Below are positions 26,473 through 38,797 of a stretch of DNA of 64,000 nucleotides, one piece after another. The notes below the pieces were generated by a model. The model was not told where the DNA came from. It did not search any database and saw only the letters and a program-made list of their open reading frames with translations. This DNA comes from Circinella minor (Eukaryota; Mucoromycota; Mucoromycetes; Mucorales; Lichtheimiaceae), in assembly GCA_016758965.1 (NCBI GenBank), contig JAEPRB010000015.1:248001-312000 (forward strand), given 5' to 3'. Within the stretch, counting starts at the first letter, position 1. The number at the start of each line of letters is the position of its first letter. A program made the position numbers and the translations under genes.

Positions 26473-28930
26473 TATAATGTTGTCTTCAAAAAAAAAAAGG
26501 AAAAGTATAATTTGTTATTATTGGGTTAACAAGAAGGGAAGAGAAAGAGAAAGAAACTAAAATTAGGTATGTTTTGAACAATAATTAATCAAAAAAAATT
26601 TCTTGAAAAAGGTTTTTATGCATGTGAAACGCAACAGTTGAGTTGCGTAGCACCGCCGATGCATTATCATGTGAAATTATTTTTTACATTACTACCAAAT
26701 AGGTTACATAAGAATTACACGAAGTTTTTTATTCCCCATATAATGATCTTTTTTTTTAAAAAAAAAAACCGTACTGTAATAGAACGAAGCACACATGTAT
26801 CATTAGTATGCGTTATATCGTTTAACAATATCCATGTGGAATGAAGTATCACTATATCTGTGGCACATACTGTAATATACGTACCATCACTGTCAAACAA
26901 AAGATGTATATGTAAATTATTTCGAGAAATTATATGGGGCCACCCATGATAATAATGAAAAGATTGTGAGCAAAAAAAGAGAAAAAAGATCATGTTGTAT
27001 CCAATTTCTTCTTCTATCGAATAAAGATTGATTACGTATTTCATAAAACTTACTAAGTAAGATAGAGTAATCTGTGCCAGTAAAATTTTTTCACGTAGCA
27101 CATGTCTGAATTTCTTCAAAGAGTTCCTTGTCTACAAGCTATCTCTTTTGTTTCTAAATCGTGGGTATTATCACCTGGATTCCGTATGCTTTTCCGAATA
27201 ATAATAATAAAAACTTGGTTTGTGAGACCCGAGCTGTAATAATATGCAGGTATGTACATAAAGTGATGTGTGTGAGAGAGAGATGAGAGAGACAGAGCAG
27301 AGAAAGGGGCTTGTTCAATAAATCATTGTGGTGGGCAAATAATAATTGGAATACTTATTATTTGCTATACAGTATTGAAGTACGTAAGTAAAATTACATA
27401 GTTACACTATTCAACAACTAATTCACATCTTGTTCGGAACTCAACTCATTTATACCGTCCTTTCTTGTCGAACATTGTCATAGTATTCACTCCCGGGCTG
27501 TTTCTCCATATTATATCTCATCTAAATGATCAGATGGTTGTTTTCTTCCGTATAGCACTTCTGCAACATAAAATATTCTGCCAAACTTTTATAGAATATA
27601 CGTATCATCACATACCCAGCAAAAAAAAGAAACTAAAGTAAACTTTTATTCCCTTTAGTTTACAAATAAGAAGATGTGCTGTTGAAAAAGCCATTTATGT
27701 GGGATATTGTTTTTTATATGCACTTGTATGTTTACATGCGATTTTTGACATATGATAAAAAAAACAATACTCAGTGGATAATTATGATGCATACATTGAG
27801 GAATGAAAACATAGAATGCAGTACTAAATAAAGACATATTGTGCTGCACATTATTATCAGCTTATTACAAGCCACAACATCTGGCTTCTTTATTTTCCCT
27901 TTTCTTTTACTGACTGACCCTTACTATTTATATAGCTTTTATCATATACTCCAATGATTATAACAGATAATAAATTCGTTATTAGTTCGGTATACCTATT
28001 TTGTACATAATAGGACGTCTGTTTAATAATTGATAAAATATGCATGCCTTTTATCGTGTTGAGAAAGATAACCCCCATTTTTTATGTAGTCTAAAAAAAG
28101 TATAGATGTGTATGACAAAAAAGGCATATACATATACACATAGGTTCTGTTATCTTGTATACTTTTTTCTTCTTGTCTAAATTAGTTTAGTAGCTATATT
28201 AATGACATTACAATAAACTACAATTTATTAATAATAACTAGCCACCGTGAAATCATCGTGAAATGCCTACGTGGCCTATGATACTGTTGACTTTAATGGC
28301 AACAAAATAACTCGAAGTTTGTTAAAATAAACAGTTTACATATGTTTATAATCCAATTTCATGAGTGGGCAATCTTGTTTTCCAAAAAAAAAAAAGAAAT
28401 GCAAGTAACCTATTGACGTTCGGAATCTTTATGGCAACGCGGTAGTTTTAAAGAAGTCCAGTACAGTACCTATCACTTCGCTGCTCAACCCACTTAGTAG
28501 TATGCTTTTCAGCTGAATCAATTCCATAGCTTGGTTAGTTCTGTATGTTATTGTTCTGTTTGAGTTACTGCCTGGTCATCACTATTACAGCTTTTGGCTA
28601 TTATAATAATAAAAACGGGGAGAAAGGAAACGAAGTTACTAATAGACTCATTGATTGGAAGACGTCATCTAAAGGTTGCTTTTGAATGCTAATATTTCTC
28701 ATACGAAGCCTCTGAGGTTATTTATGCAGTAGCTGCTACTGCCTATCTATATAGCTGCGTGAAGATGCTCCGTTTAACCCCCCCAAAAAAAAAGAAAACT
28801 ACCACTACCACTACCACCAGTCCCTTTGTGAGTGATAAAGCCATCTTTGGCTTCTGCTAAAAGATACCCATGATATGTACACGCGTCTTATTCTGCGTAC
28901 GTACGAGAATTTCTTTCCTTGGTATACTGT
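26473..28930. other. 2.5 kb without a supported gene
   Basis: AT-rich intergenic DNA between two divergent genes. Short ACC-type triplet repeats lie at about 28,799-28,818. ORFs here are short, hydrophobic and without protein-like composition. It must hold the promoters of the MIT-domain gene (left) and bZIP gene (right). Confidence 0.5.
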
Positions 28931-28943
28931 ATATAATAGTATA

Positions 28944-28986
28944 ATGCGGTGTTAATGGTTGGCAAGATACGTTGATGGTACGTTAA
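28944..28986 (+). promoter_or_regulatory. Three chained mini-ORFs upstream of the Gcn4-like gene
   Basis: Three tiny ORFs follow each other: 28944-28955 (3 codons plus stop), 28955-28975 (6 plus stop) and 28975-28986 (3 plus stop). Each stop overlaps the next start by one base (TAATG, TGATG). They sit about 400-440 nt before the main ATG. GCN4-class factors are classically controlled by uORFs in their leaders. Whether the transcript starts upstream of these is unknown; a TATA-like TTTATATAAT at about 28,998-29,008 lies downstream and would exclude them if used. Confidence 0.3.
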
Positions 28987-29155
28987 TTTTTTAAAACTTT
29001 TATATAATCAATGTATATTAACAATAGCAGAAAACATTTCATTATCAGGTAGTACCATAATAAATAAACCGTGAGTATAATTAATGCATGGGTTTGGTAT
29101 ATCTACTACGCGTGTTAAAATATCAACATTTTTTTTTTTGATTCTGGTTTCCATC

Positions 29156-29179
29156 TTCTCTCTCTCTCTCTCTCTCTCT
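29156..29179. repeat. (TC)n tract
   Basis: Perfect alternating pyrimidine run about 210 bp before the bZIP start codon. Such tracts are frequent in fungal promoters and leaders. Confidence 0.8.
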
Positions 29180-29385
29180 AACAAAGTACCAAAATAGTGT
29201 TTTTCAAGCAGATTGTAAAACACGTCAAAAAAAAAAAAATGGAATCGTATTTTTTAGTTTCGGTACCTGGAAAAAGAGCACTGATCTTTATTTTATACAC
29301 AGCCAATTATATTTTCGATGCAGGGCTTTATTTTTCCATTTTTTTTTTTGCACAGACTTCTTTATCACTTTACAAAAAAATATTC

Positions 29386-30410
29386 ATGAGCGACTCGTTT
29401 AATTATAATGACTCATTCAATTCAAGCGAAGATCGTATGGAAGACTTATTCCCCCCATTGAATCAAGAAGATGGTGTTACTTTTGATGCAATTGCGATAA
29501 GCAGCGATATAATTAATACTACTGAACACCAAGAGATCGATTCTCCTCAAGACGATACAACTTTTAATAACCAAGATTCCTCTTCTAATGATTTACTTTG
29601 GCGTGATGTAGATAACCTTTCTATTCCAGATTTTCGACATGAACAAAAAAGAGATATAAAAGAAACAGCACCAGGTTCTTCTTGTTCGTCAACAACCCAA
29701 AATGATAACAGCAATACAACAACAGGGCTAATGATGTCGAGTACTAGTGAGACAATTACTAGTACTTCTAATAATAACAATCATCAAAATAATAATGTAA
29801 TAACAACAACTCCTCAAAATGAATCTTCTTCTTCATCGTCTTCCTTATTAACACAACAGCAACAAGATACAGCCTCGGGAGTATTTAATATATCTTGGGG
29901 AGGGAGTGACGATAAACCACCTGCCGAGCTACATCTTGAACACTCACAAGAATCAGAACTAGTATCTCGACGACCCCTTCCAAAACCTCGAGGTGTAAAA
30001 CGGTTACCTGAACCCGAGCCTGCGGAAGATGGAACCGTTGATGAAGATACACTTCGGCGACGACGGGTAAATATAGTAATATAAAAATAGAGGTAACAGA
30101 AAGATAATTAATGATAACTACTAATTCGCCAAGAAATATTTCTTTATTATTATAATAGAACACATATGCTGCTCGAAGGTCACGATTGAAAAAGTTCCTT
30201 AAGATTGAAAACTTGGAAAATCGAGTGAATCAATTACAAACTGAAAATGCAAAGTTAGTTTTAAATAATGCTTTGTTAGAATCTGAAAAAAGGGGATGGG
30301 TTGCCAAGGAAGCTGAATATAAGAAACGAATTAAGCTTCTCGAAGGTTCAAGCGGACAATCATCTGTAAGTAGTACACCGCCGACCGATATCCAGGAACA
30401 AATGGAGTAA
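29386..30410 (+). CDS. bZIP transcription factor, Gcn4/CpcA-like
   Basis: Two exons: 29386-30066 and 30159-30410 (310 aa). The C-terminal bZIP spans residues about 222-290: basic region RRRRNTYAARRSRLKK with the invariant Asn...Arg spacing, then a leucine zipper (IENLENRVNQLQTENAKLV). NTxAARRSR is the Gcn4-type DNA-contact signature, so the likely target is TGACTCA-like sites of amino-acid biosynthesis genes. The N-terminal region is acidic with Phe/Leu/Trp clusters (MEDLFPPLNQ, SNDLLWRDVDNLSIPDF), typical activation motifs. The intron splits the basic region exactly before the invariant Asn. The frame is open upstream to 29,197; the added hydrophobic residues look like translated leader, so I start at MSDSFNYND. 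Confidence 0.9.
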
Positions 30411-30706
30411 TAAAGGAACGTAGTACCACCAGTCATCCATCCATCCACCCGTCCACCCCACACATATACTGACGGACAGGCTCTCTTTCTCTCTCTGTTA
30501 TTACATATCCTTTACTTATTCACATTGTTACAACGTTTAACACACAATAATTTTCTTTTCTTGCATACTATCAATCTATTAATCCACTTATTATCCAATG
30601 TACATATTTCCATCCCCTTTCTTATATCATCTTGTTTTATATATAAATATGTTTTTATTATTATTTTTATTATCATTTTTTTAACAAAAAATCAAACAAA
30701 ACAAAT

Positions 30707-32464
30707 TTATGCTTCATTCATTAAACGTAAAGTCTTCTGAACTTCGGAGCGTCGTTCATCCAACAAATTTTCAAGTTCACGTTTTTTGCTTCGCACATCA
30801 TCCACAATCCGGTTCAATCGACGTACTGCATCACGAGCAGCTTCAATATCTCGCTCTTGTTTACGAACTTTGTCTTCGACATCTGCTTGATCCGTTAATT
30901 GTTTAAGTTTGTAATCATAAAGTGCTTGGAATTGATCACGTAAAGGTCGCGATGCAAATGATTCATATGATTCATCCCCTTTAGCAGTTTCCACATTACG
31001 TTCAGCATCTCTCACACGTTCTTTCAATTCTGCTAACTCACGTTTAAGCATATCCTCCTCATCATATTTATTGCCTTTAACAGATGATCCTAAAATTATC
31101 ATTATAGAATTTGTTAGTATTTTTCCCCTGAGATTACCAATAATAGTGTTCTCACAATTTACCTTTAGAAGTCAATGAAGTACTAGCAGCACCCAAACGA
31201 TTAACATAACTATCAGCCAATTGCGCACTCTTGGACATGGGTACATTATTGCCCTTTCGTGCACCACTACCTGCACCAGGACGTTCACCTAAATCAGCTG
31301 AATATTCACCAGCAAAAGCATCATGTAAATCTGGTGGTAATTCCTTGGGTATTTGTGCTCCTTTTGTTCGTTGATTTAGTATATGAAAGAAAGTAAGACA
31401 TTGATCTTGTGTAATGCCTTGCATGTGGTTCACATTTACCAAGGTCCTATTTTTTTTATTTAATAAGTTTTTTTTATCCATTTATCTCTGTTTCCATCCT
31501 ATTAATTCATTATTTACTCTTCTTACCATGCGCTTGATAAATCTGTACGTGTAAGACCTAATGTTGCATAAAAGTCCTCCATCTGGCTGACTAGAATAAT
31601 TACAATAATATATCAACATGTCAGTCATAATTAGACACTGTTATATATATATATATATATATATATTCATTAATTCCCCTCTATCCTTTTCAACTTACAT
31701 TTAACCTTTCCAGAATCATTAGCATATTTTGCATAGATATTTTGATAAGTTGTCATATCTTGTGATGTCATATCCCAGCTAAATTCGACAGGAGGTGATG
31801 ATGCTTGTGTATATCCGGTATATTGAGGAACTTGTGGTTGTTGTTGATAGTAACCTGTTGGTTGTGGAGCAAGTGTTGAAGCAGCTGGAGAAGGTGAATG
31901 ATAACCAGTTTGTTGAGGATAGACACCCGTAGGCTGAGGTTGTAAACCACCCTGAGCAACTAAATGACCCTTGTTGGCAGGTATTAAGTTGGGGGGTAAA
32001 GTCATTGGTGGTTCAACACCATTGATACAGTCAAATGTAAGATGCATGGCAACACAGAATTCTTCGAAATCGAGACTACCATCTTTGTCAATATCTGCAA
32101 GATCCCTATATAATATAATAGATAATGCTATTTAGCAATCGACTCGAAACTTTCATTTCTCTTTAATTCCATTATAGATCTATGGGGAGTTTTTTCTTTT
32201 ACCAAATTCTCTCAAGTCTATGTGGAGGAAGATTAGAACTTAACAAAACATCCCGAGCAGTAGCACCTAATATTTATATTTATACACCATCATGTTTTTG
32301 TTAAATATTAAGGAATATAATAAAAATGAAAGAATTCATTTTTCCAAGACGAAAATAATGTAAAAGTCGGTTTTTTTATTACCTGCCATATAACCATTTA
32401 CTTGTCCACGAGCTTGGAAAATCTCGGCATATTTTGACCGTTCAGCTTGCGTAATTCCAGACAT
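30707..32464 (-). CDS. END3: Actin cytoskeleton-regulatory complex protein End3
   Basis: Six exons: 32464-32383, 32266-32203, 32105-31699, 31590-31527, 31446-31163, 31089-30707 (427 aa). The N-terminal EH domain ([23 protein letters not shown] has the EF-hand loop and EH Trp) binds Asn-Pro-Phe motifs. A second, degenerate EH-like region follows ([20 protein letters not shown]). The C-terminus is a long coiled coil carrying the End3 repeats that bind Pan1. In yeast, End3-Pan1-Sla1 couples coat assembly to actin in clathrin endocytosis. The linker carries repeated Gln-x-Thr-Gly motifs (see findings). The length is slightly more than yeast End3 (349 aa). It is convergent with the bZIP gene, stops 297 bp apart. 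Confidence 0.94.
31641..31667. repeat. (TA)n microsatellite in END3 intron 3
   Basis: Alternating TA run between exons 3 and 4. No effect on the reading frame. Confidence 0.9.
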
Positions 32465-34940
32465 TGGGTCGTTTTATAAATGATGGAGTATATTATGTAT
32501 ATAAAAAAAAGATGAGTTTATTGGTAGCAAAAGTGAAGAAAAAGACAAGCAGAAAGAACGAACAATAGTTTAAATTGGGTAATATCAAGAACGTGGAGTC
32601 TTATTCACCGACGAGAATTTATTGTTACACAAATAGTTTTATGTTATATCTTATATTTTGCAGTAAAAAAATAAATAGTAGAATAATATTACATTGTGAC
32701 AACGAAAGGATAATGACAGTATAATCTACAATAAACACATTATTATTCAAATATATCACTATACTAATAGGTAAAGTCTATAGATACACTCTAGAATAAT
32801 ACAAAACAAATTAACTAAAAATAATACTATGTACATATTTAGATTCTTTTTATGTAAAGTATCTTCAATTGTTATCTTATTACGATAATATCATTTTATG
32901 TGTACAATTAATAAGCTACGTATAAAATTAAAACTAATGCAATAGTCTGATATTCGCCAAATATCTAATAGGCAAGTGTTGTTTATGTGATCTTCTATTG
33001 TTATATATAGATAGTAAATTCATGTAAACGAAACTAGAGACAATTTATGGTACCCTACATTTGTCCAGAATTTATAACATTGGTAGCATACTTACAAAAA
33101 ATTTAGATTAGCGATTCCGAGAAACAATAACCCAGGTTACGAAGTTTCTTCTATTTCTTACTCAAGTCTTAACAGATAAATTACAGATCCACATGTTCGT
33201 TTGTTTGCAATTTTATCATAACTCTATAAGATAAGAATCTCACCTTTCCTACTTCCAAACTTTTTGGTGTATAGCAATGAATACATGCCAGCCTTTCTTT
33301 AGTCTTTCTCCAGATTTCTAGAATTCGATAACTATTCTTCGTAGTTATTTAAAAACCATGTAGTTCCGATTTTGATAGCCGTTTTCTTTTGAGAAGTGTG
33401 TTCAAACTTAAGCCTTCTTTAATTATAATTGCGTACAGTTTTTGGTCTGTGCTATTATGTGTAATTTCCGTGACAAATTCAGATATCATACCTGGCAGAC
33501 TCATTCGACATTATTTTATCTACGAAATGACTTTACAGTACTAACTCAGTGAAGAATAAACAACTAGTGGCAATGTCTTGTTATCAAATAAATGAAAGTA
33601 GTTGGGTAGTAAATTTAAGCTGTTAATTATATACGTCTGAAATTATTTTTTGTAAAGTGGATAAATACCTGCTATCAGTATTATTATAGTACGTCTCTAC
33701 ACAATAAATCGTAGTACACCCAATTTAAGCACATGTATCTGAAGAGATTTAAATGTATATGTTGTGTTTTTGTCCAGCAATTATAAAGCGCTGACCGTGA
33801 GGTGGATTCTTTGATATTGTCAATGAGGACAAAACTTTGTCGTGTTAGTAAATATTGCTAGCGTGAAATAGTTATATAGGGCTTATCATATTATCAGCAA
33901 AAGTATCCAGTCTAAATTACTCACTGTAGTATTAAGTTGCATTGTAGCCATGATTAACTGTTCACAATATTTCTTCCCACAAGATACCGAGATAGTGACT
34001 AAAAACTCTAGTTGTACATCTTTCCGGTATACATTGATACGTGGCACGTAAATTATTGTCGTGGGGAGGGGGAATGCTATTAGTCTCGTTCCTGTGCTTT
34101 TTCATTCTTTATAACCTTTCTTTTTTGTAGACAGTAAGGAAGAAGAATATAATTCAGAAATAATAAATTATCGAAATACTAATCCTACTATATCATAAAA
34201 CCTTGTAAGTTTCGTCAATACGTAAGATGAGGTTGTCAAAAATAATAATGAGCTCTCTATGTTTGGATATCTTGTTGTACATTCAACATAAATAACTGTA
34301 AGTATATTCTCAATTAAAGCAGCGGGGTCTATCTGTGGATGTGTATCCATATTTATTCTTAATTCACGGCCTTTTGTTTTGTTGTTACTTCACCGAAATA
34401 AAAAAGAGGAACCGATAGACTGATGGTGCGAGTATTAATGTTTATCACTTCTATGAAGACCTAATAACCATGTCATTGCTTTCTTTTTATTATTTGACCA
34501 CTATTACTGCAAAGCAATAATTTGGCGGCAAAAATTTATATATATTCAACGCTTCCTACGAACGTATTCCTCTTTATATGGTCACACTTATTTGTGCTAT
34601 ATCAGAAACACTTATTTATTGATGGCACTCAATTCCTCTTGGCGTTCTTATCTATTATTACCTATTATTACCTATTATTGAATTACAAGTTTATTAACAC
34701 ATTTACCAGCTTATGTTTAAAAATGATTAGAAGGCTTCTTATGAGAAATAGGAAGTTAAACAGTTGAAGATTATTTTTCAGGTGTTACTTTTTATTAAAA
34801 ACAGTTCTAATATTATGTATTCGTTATGCGACTTATAAATTTAAAAAGAAAGAGAGAGAACATTCGGCTCATCAAAAACTCCAGAGCCCGCTTTTTTTTT
34901 CACAGTTTTTTTTTTTACTTACTTCTCTTCGAAAAAAATC
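32465..34940. other. 2.5 kb divergent intergenic region
   Basis: Lies between divergent END3 and the RBM42-like gene and must contain both promoters. A 60-codon open frame at 34,168-34,350 (-) looks mildly protein-like but has no supporting context. A threefold 10-bp direct repeat (yCTATTATTA) is at 34,651-34,680. Confidence 0.5.
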
Positions 34941-36176
34941 ATGAGCACGCCCACAACAGATGATACTAAAAAAGAAGAAATCAAAGATGATAATTCGACA
35001 GCGATAACGGCAGAAAAAAGCAAAACGGAAACAAATGATGCATCTGGAGGTGATTCTACTTTTGCTGCTACTTCTTCTGCTGCTCCTGATGCAACTACTT
35101 ATGATTCTTCTGCTTATTATGATCCAAATCAGTATTATTACGGATATGATTACAATGGCGCTACTGCTGCAACGGGTGCAAGTGGTGGCAATAGTACTGC
35201 CGAAGGATATATCTACGATCCCACATCACAACAATACTATTACGATCCTAATTATTATTCCCAATATTATACGTCTACATCAGCAACGAATCAAAATTAT
35301 AATGGACAAACACAACAACAGCAGCAAAAACAACAAGGATCTAAAGCCAAATTCCCAACTGCAAGATATAGTAGTAGTTATTATTATCATCAACAGCAGC
35401 AACAACAACCACAAGCTACTGACTCCTATGATAATTATAACAGCGCGACTGCTGGCGCAACAGGTGGTTACAATAACAATGGCTATTACGATTATAACAA
35501 TTCAACGGGTGCTGCTGGTATTGCAGGAGCAACACCAGCAGTGGCAACAGCAACGACAGCGATTGGTGTTAGTGGTGGGCTTGATATAATGGGTGGTAGT
35601 TCTGATCCAAATAAACCCGTAATTCAAATGTCAACATCTGGATATACTGGACCCAAGAGTGAAACAGATACAGCAGAAGATCAACAGAAAAAGAAAAAGA
35701 AAAAACCGGTTGTAAGAGCAGCAGCTGGTGAAACATGGGAAGATCCAACACTTCAAGAATGGGATGACAATGATTTTAGATTGTTTGCAGGTGATTTGGG
35801 TAATGAAGTAACGGATGAAATTTTGTTCAAGGCATTTTCAAAGTATCCAAGTTTACAACGAACGCGTGTGGTACGTGATAAGCGTAGTGCCAAATCAAAA
35901 GGGTATGGTTTTATCAGTTTCAAGGATCCTAATGATTTCGTCAAGGCGTGGAGAGAAATGAATGGTAAGAAAATATGGTTTATATATTAATATTTTGTTT
36001 TGTAGATTTCTAGTTTTTTTTTCTAACATTGGTTTCTTTATTTCCTCATTTTTATAGGTAAATACGTAGGTAATAGACCCATCAAGTTAAGAAAGAGCGC
36101 TTGGAAGGATCGTAATCTCGATGTTAAAACCAAAAAGGAACGGGAACGTTTTGGTCCGTATCCAAAAGTGAAATAA
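34941..36176 (+). CDS. RBM42-like RRM RNA-binding protein
   Basis: Two exons: 34941-35964 and 36058-36176 (380 aa). Residues 1-260 are low-complexity, rich in Tyr/Asn/Gln/Ala/Gly (prion-like, with many YYYDPN-type turns). The single RRM at about 275-350 has RNP2 LFAGDL and RNP1 KGYGFISF. It is followed by the tail typical of RBM42 (RPIKLRKSAWKDRNLDV) ending ERFGPYPKVK. RBM42 proteins associate with the spliceosome and with stress granules in animals; the Tyr-rich head fits condensate formation. The intron falls inside the RRM, after the MNG codons. The ATG at 34941 is the first in frame after a T-rich leader. Confidence 0.93.
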
Positions 36177-36776
36177 ATATTTTCTTTTGTGGTGGTTCTA
36201 GTTATTCACAAACAAACAGACAGAGCGACAGACAAGCCAGATATCACATCCACGTAATGTATATATTTATCTACTACTAATATTTTTTTTTCTCTGACTT
36301 TCAGTTTACCGAAATATAAAAAAAAGGGTTGTTTGTTTAGAAATAAAATAAATTTTGTGAATAACCATTGTCAACTGTATAGTTTTGTATTTGGTGTTTG
36401 ATATCAAGCTTAAGAAGGGACAAGTGAGGGAAGAAAAGAAAGAAAAAAAAATTTGTTTCCATAGTTATCATATTATGGTTATTATGACAACGAATGTTGA
36501 ATGTATTTATTTGTTAAGAAAGGATACCATGGTAATAATTTATAAGCTTCTTCGACCAAGTAAAATAAACAAATATTTAAACAACTGGTCTACTTTTTTT
36601 TTCATAAAAAAGTTGTCAAAGCTTACTAGTTTTTTTTTTTTTTGCGAGTAACCTGCCAAACTAATTTGCAAATCGCATATAATTCAAAGCCAGGACCACG
36701 TTTAAACCAAAGAGGAAAAGCTTGCTATTGAAACTTTACACCTTCTTTCTTTTATATCAAATAAACTATATTTACG
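36177..36776. other. 600-bp intergenic region
   Basis: 3' flank of the RBM42-like gene and promoter of the NECAP gene, both on the + strand. The A/T-rich 36,385-36,651 open frame has no protein-like features. Confidence 0.6.
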
Positions 36777-38031
36777 ATGGACACTGAATACGAGAGTGTA
36801 CTCTTAATTATACGCGAATGCTTTGGTACTTTATATTTTTCGTTATATCTATAGAAATAGATGGAAAAATAAGAATTCGTTAATAATGCTCAAACTTAAT
36901 ATACATTCTTTTTCTCCTTGATTCTTTCTTACCAGTTTACAAAATCCCCCCTCGATCAGCAGCTAGAGGTTATAGGTATATATATATATAATATTTATAA
37001 AGACATCATCTCGATCCGACGTTATCAGAATCAATATTTAATATTACTACTTTATACAGGGCAGCAGAATGGGGTGATCTTGGTTCTTCATTTCTTTGGA
37101 AGGGTAGATTACGCATTTTAGGAAAAGGAGAAGAATGTTCTATTCGGTTAGAAGATAATGATACTGGTAAAGAACCTAATATCATGTTTAATATATATAT
37201 AAAGGAACCCCTAAAAAAGGACGCTGTTATTTACCAATATTTGTTGTTGTTTTTTGATTTTGAATATGTTTATTTGTGTGTATGTGCCCATTAGGTGAAC
37301 TATTTGCATTATGTCCATATAACCCAGCTACTAATTCTGTTGAAGCAGTATTGGATTCAAGTCGATACTTTGTACTCAAGATTGAGCATGAAGGTAATTT
37401 ATCTAAAACTATCATTAACATTTCCTGCTGCTTCTATATTTCAAAAAAAGAAGATCATTAACAGTTGTTATTCTTTTTATTAACTTATTATTACTATTGT
37501 TATTAGGACGTCACGCATTTATCGGTATGGGTTTCCAGGAACGTAGTGATGCTTTTGATTTCAATGTTGCCTTGCAAGATTTTACAAAGTATAAATCTTT
37601 TATATGTGTATATGGTGGGAACGCTGGATTTAGTAATGACATTCTATTAAAATATCTTTCTATTATATTAATACTAGACAAATACATGCAGAAAAGAAAG
37701 CAGCAGAAAGAGCTGCTCATGCAGATACTTTACCAAAAAAGGATTATAGTTTGAAGGAAGGTCAAACTATAAGTATTAACATTGGAAACGTTGGCGTAAG
37801 TTTATTATGTGTTTTTTTAAAAGAAAACTCCTTGAGGAAAACAACAATACAACATTCCTGTGTGTGCTAATTATATTGACATATTTATAGGCAAAACGTG
37901 GTAATAGACCCAATACAACATCATCTTCATCTAATAATTCAGGAGGTATCGTACCTTTACTTCCACCACCACCTTCTGCTGCTCAAGTTAAACAACAGCA
38001 ACAACAGCGAAATAATAATAACCTGTTTTAA
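36777..38031 (+). CDS. NECAP-family adaptin-ear-binding protein
   Basis: Seven exons: 36777-36825, 36936-36975, 37060-37166, 37295-37393, 37507-37588, 37678-37795, 37891-38031 (211 aa). The first six exons encode the PHear domain of NECAP proteins: it starts MDTEYESVLLIIRE, then VYKIPPRSAARGYRAAEW, SSRYFVLKIE, and the hallmark AFIGMGFQERSDAFDFNVALQD. NECAPs bind the AP-2 clathrin adaptor and regulate its activation and inactivation at the plasma membrane. The C-terminus is short and ends in poly-Gln/Asn; I do not see the WxxF ear-binding motif of animal NECAPs. Exon 2 is only 40 nt. It is convergent with CotH and two genes away from END3, which acts in the same process. Confidence 0.94.
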
Positions 38032-38797
38032 AGACAGAGTTGGGTCTACGTTAACCCCTTTTGATACAACAAATATTATATTACATATACATCACCAATA
38101 CAACTCTCTTTTTTTTGTGGCTTTACAAAAGTTCTCGGGACTCTTTATTTTTGAAAAAAAAATCAATTTATTCTTGTTACAATAATAAGGATAAAGATAA
38201 TTCGAGCTTTTTTGATTGACAAATATGGAATAGTATATCATATTTTTTACTCCTTGCATTTTACCATCAAATATATTATTGCTTATCAAATCAATTAAGA
38301 GAAATTGAGTAAACCAGATCCTTTTTGTTGGACTGAACAATAATAATAAAGACAATAACAAGTTAAAAAAAATCAATATAAATTTTTACAACTAGTTTTT
38401 AAGAGATATAATGATAAAAATATAATGTATATGATATAATATTATAATGTAACTATGATTTGCACTGTTCGAAAAATAAAAGGGTACTCTTTTCGAAATA
38501 AAAAATAAAAATAAGTGAGAGAGAAGGTTTTTGAAATAAAAGTTGGGATTAGATTACTATATGTAGTATTACTGCTACTATTATTACGTATTTACTAAGA
38601 TTGTAAATAAAAATTATGTACAACAGTGTCATGTTGGGCTTTGTTTGTTGTTTTTAAACTTAGATTTGAAAGAGATAAAATAAAGAAGGTAGGGTGATCT
38701 GAATATGTATTCTGTTATTCTGTTATCAAAAAAGAAATAGTTGCTGTTAGTAAACAAATCAAGATATTTGCTATAGTGACATTAATACATACCACAA
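38032..38797. other. Intergenic region between convergent genes
   Basis: Shared 3' flank of the NECAP and CotH genes. Very AT-rich, with several AATAAA-like sites usable for polyadenylation on both strands. No gene seen. Confidence 0.6.

Noticed and set aside
29197..29385. 63-residue N-terminal extension of the bZIP protein
   Set aside because: Hydrophobic residues come from T-rich leader DNA; an N-terminal membrane-like segment does not fit a Gcn4-type factor, though a membrane-tethered form cannot be formally excluded.
34168..34350. 60-aa ORF on the - strand with fairly balanced composition
   Set aside because: Isolated, no splice partners, no family similarity; may be a relic but cannot be supported.
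35035..35589. 184-aa ORF in the +1 frame inside the RBM42-like gene
   Set aside because: Leu/Ile/Met-rich shadow of the low-complexity Tyr/Asn/Ala repeats in the real frame.
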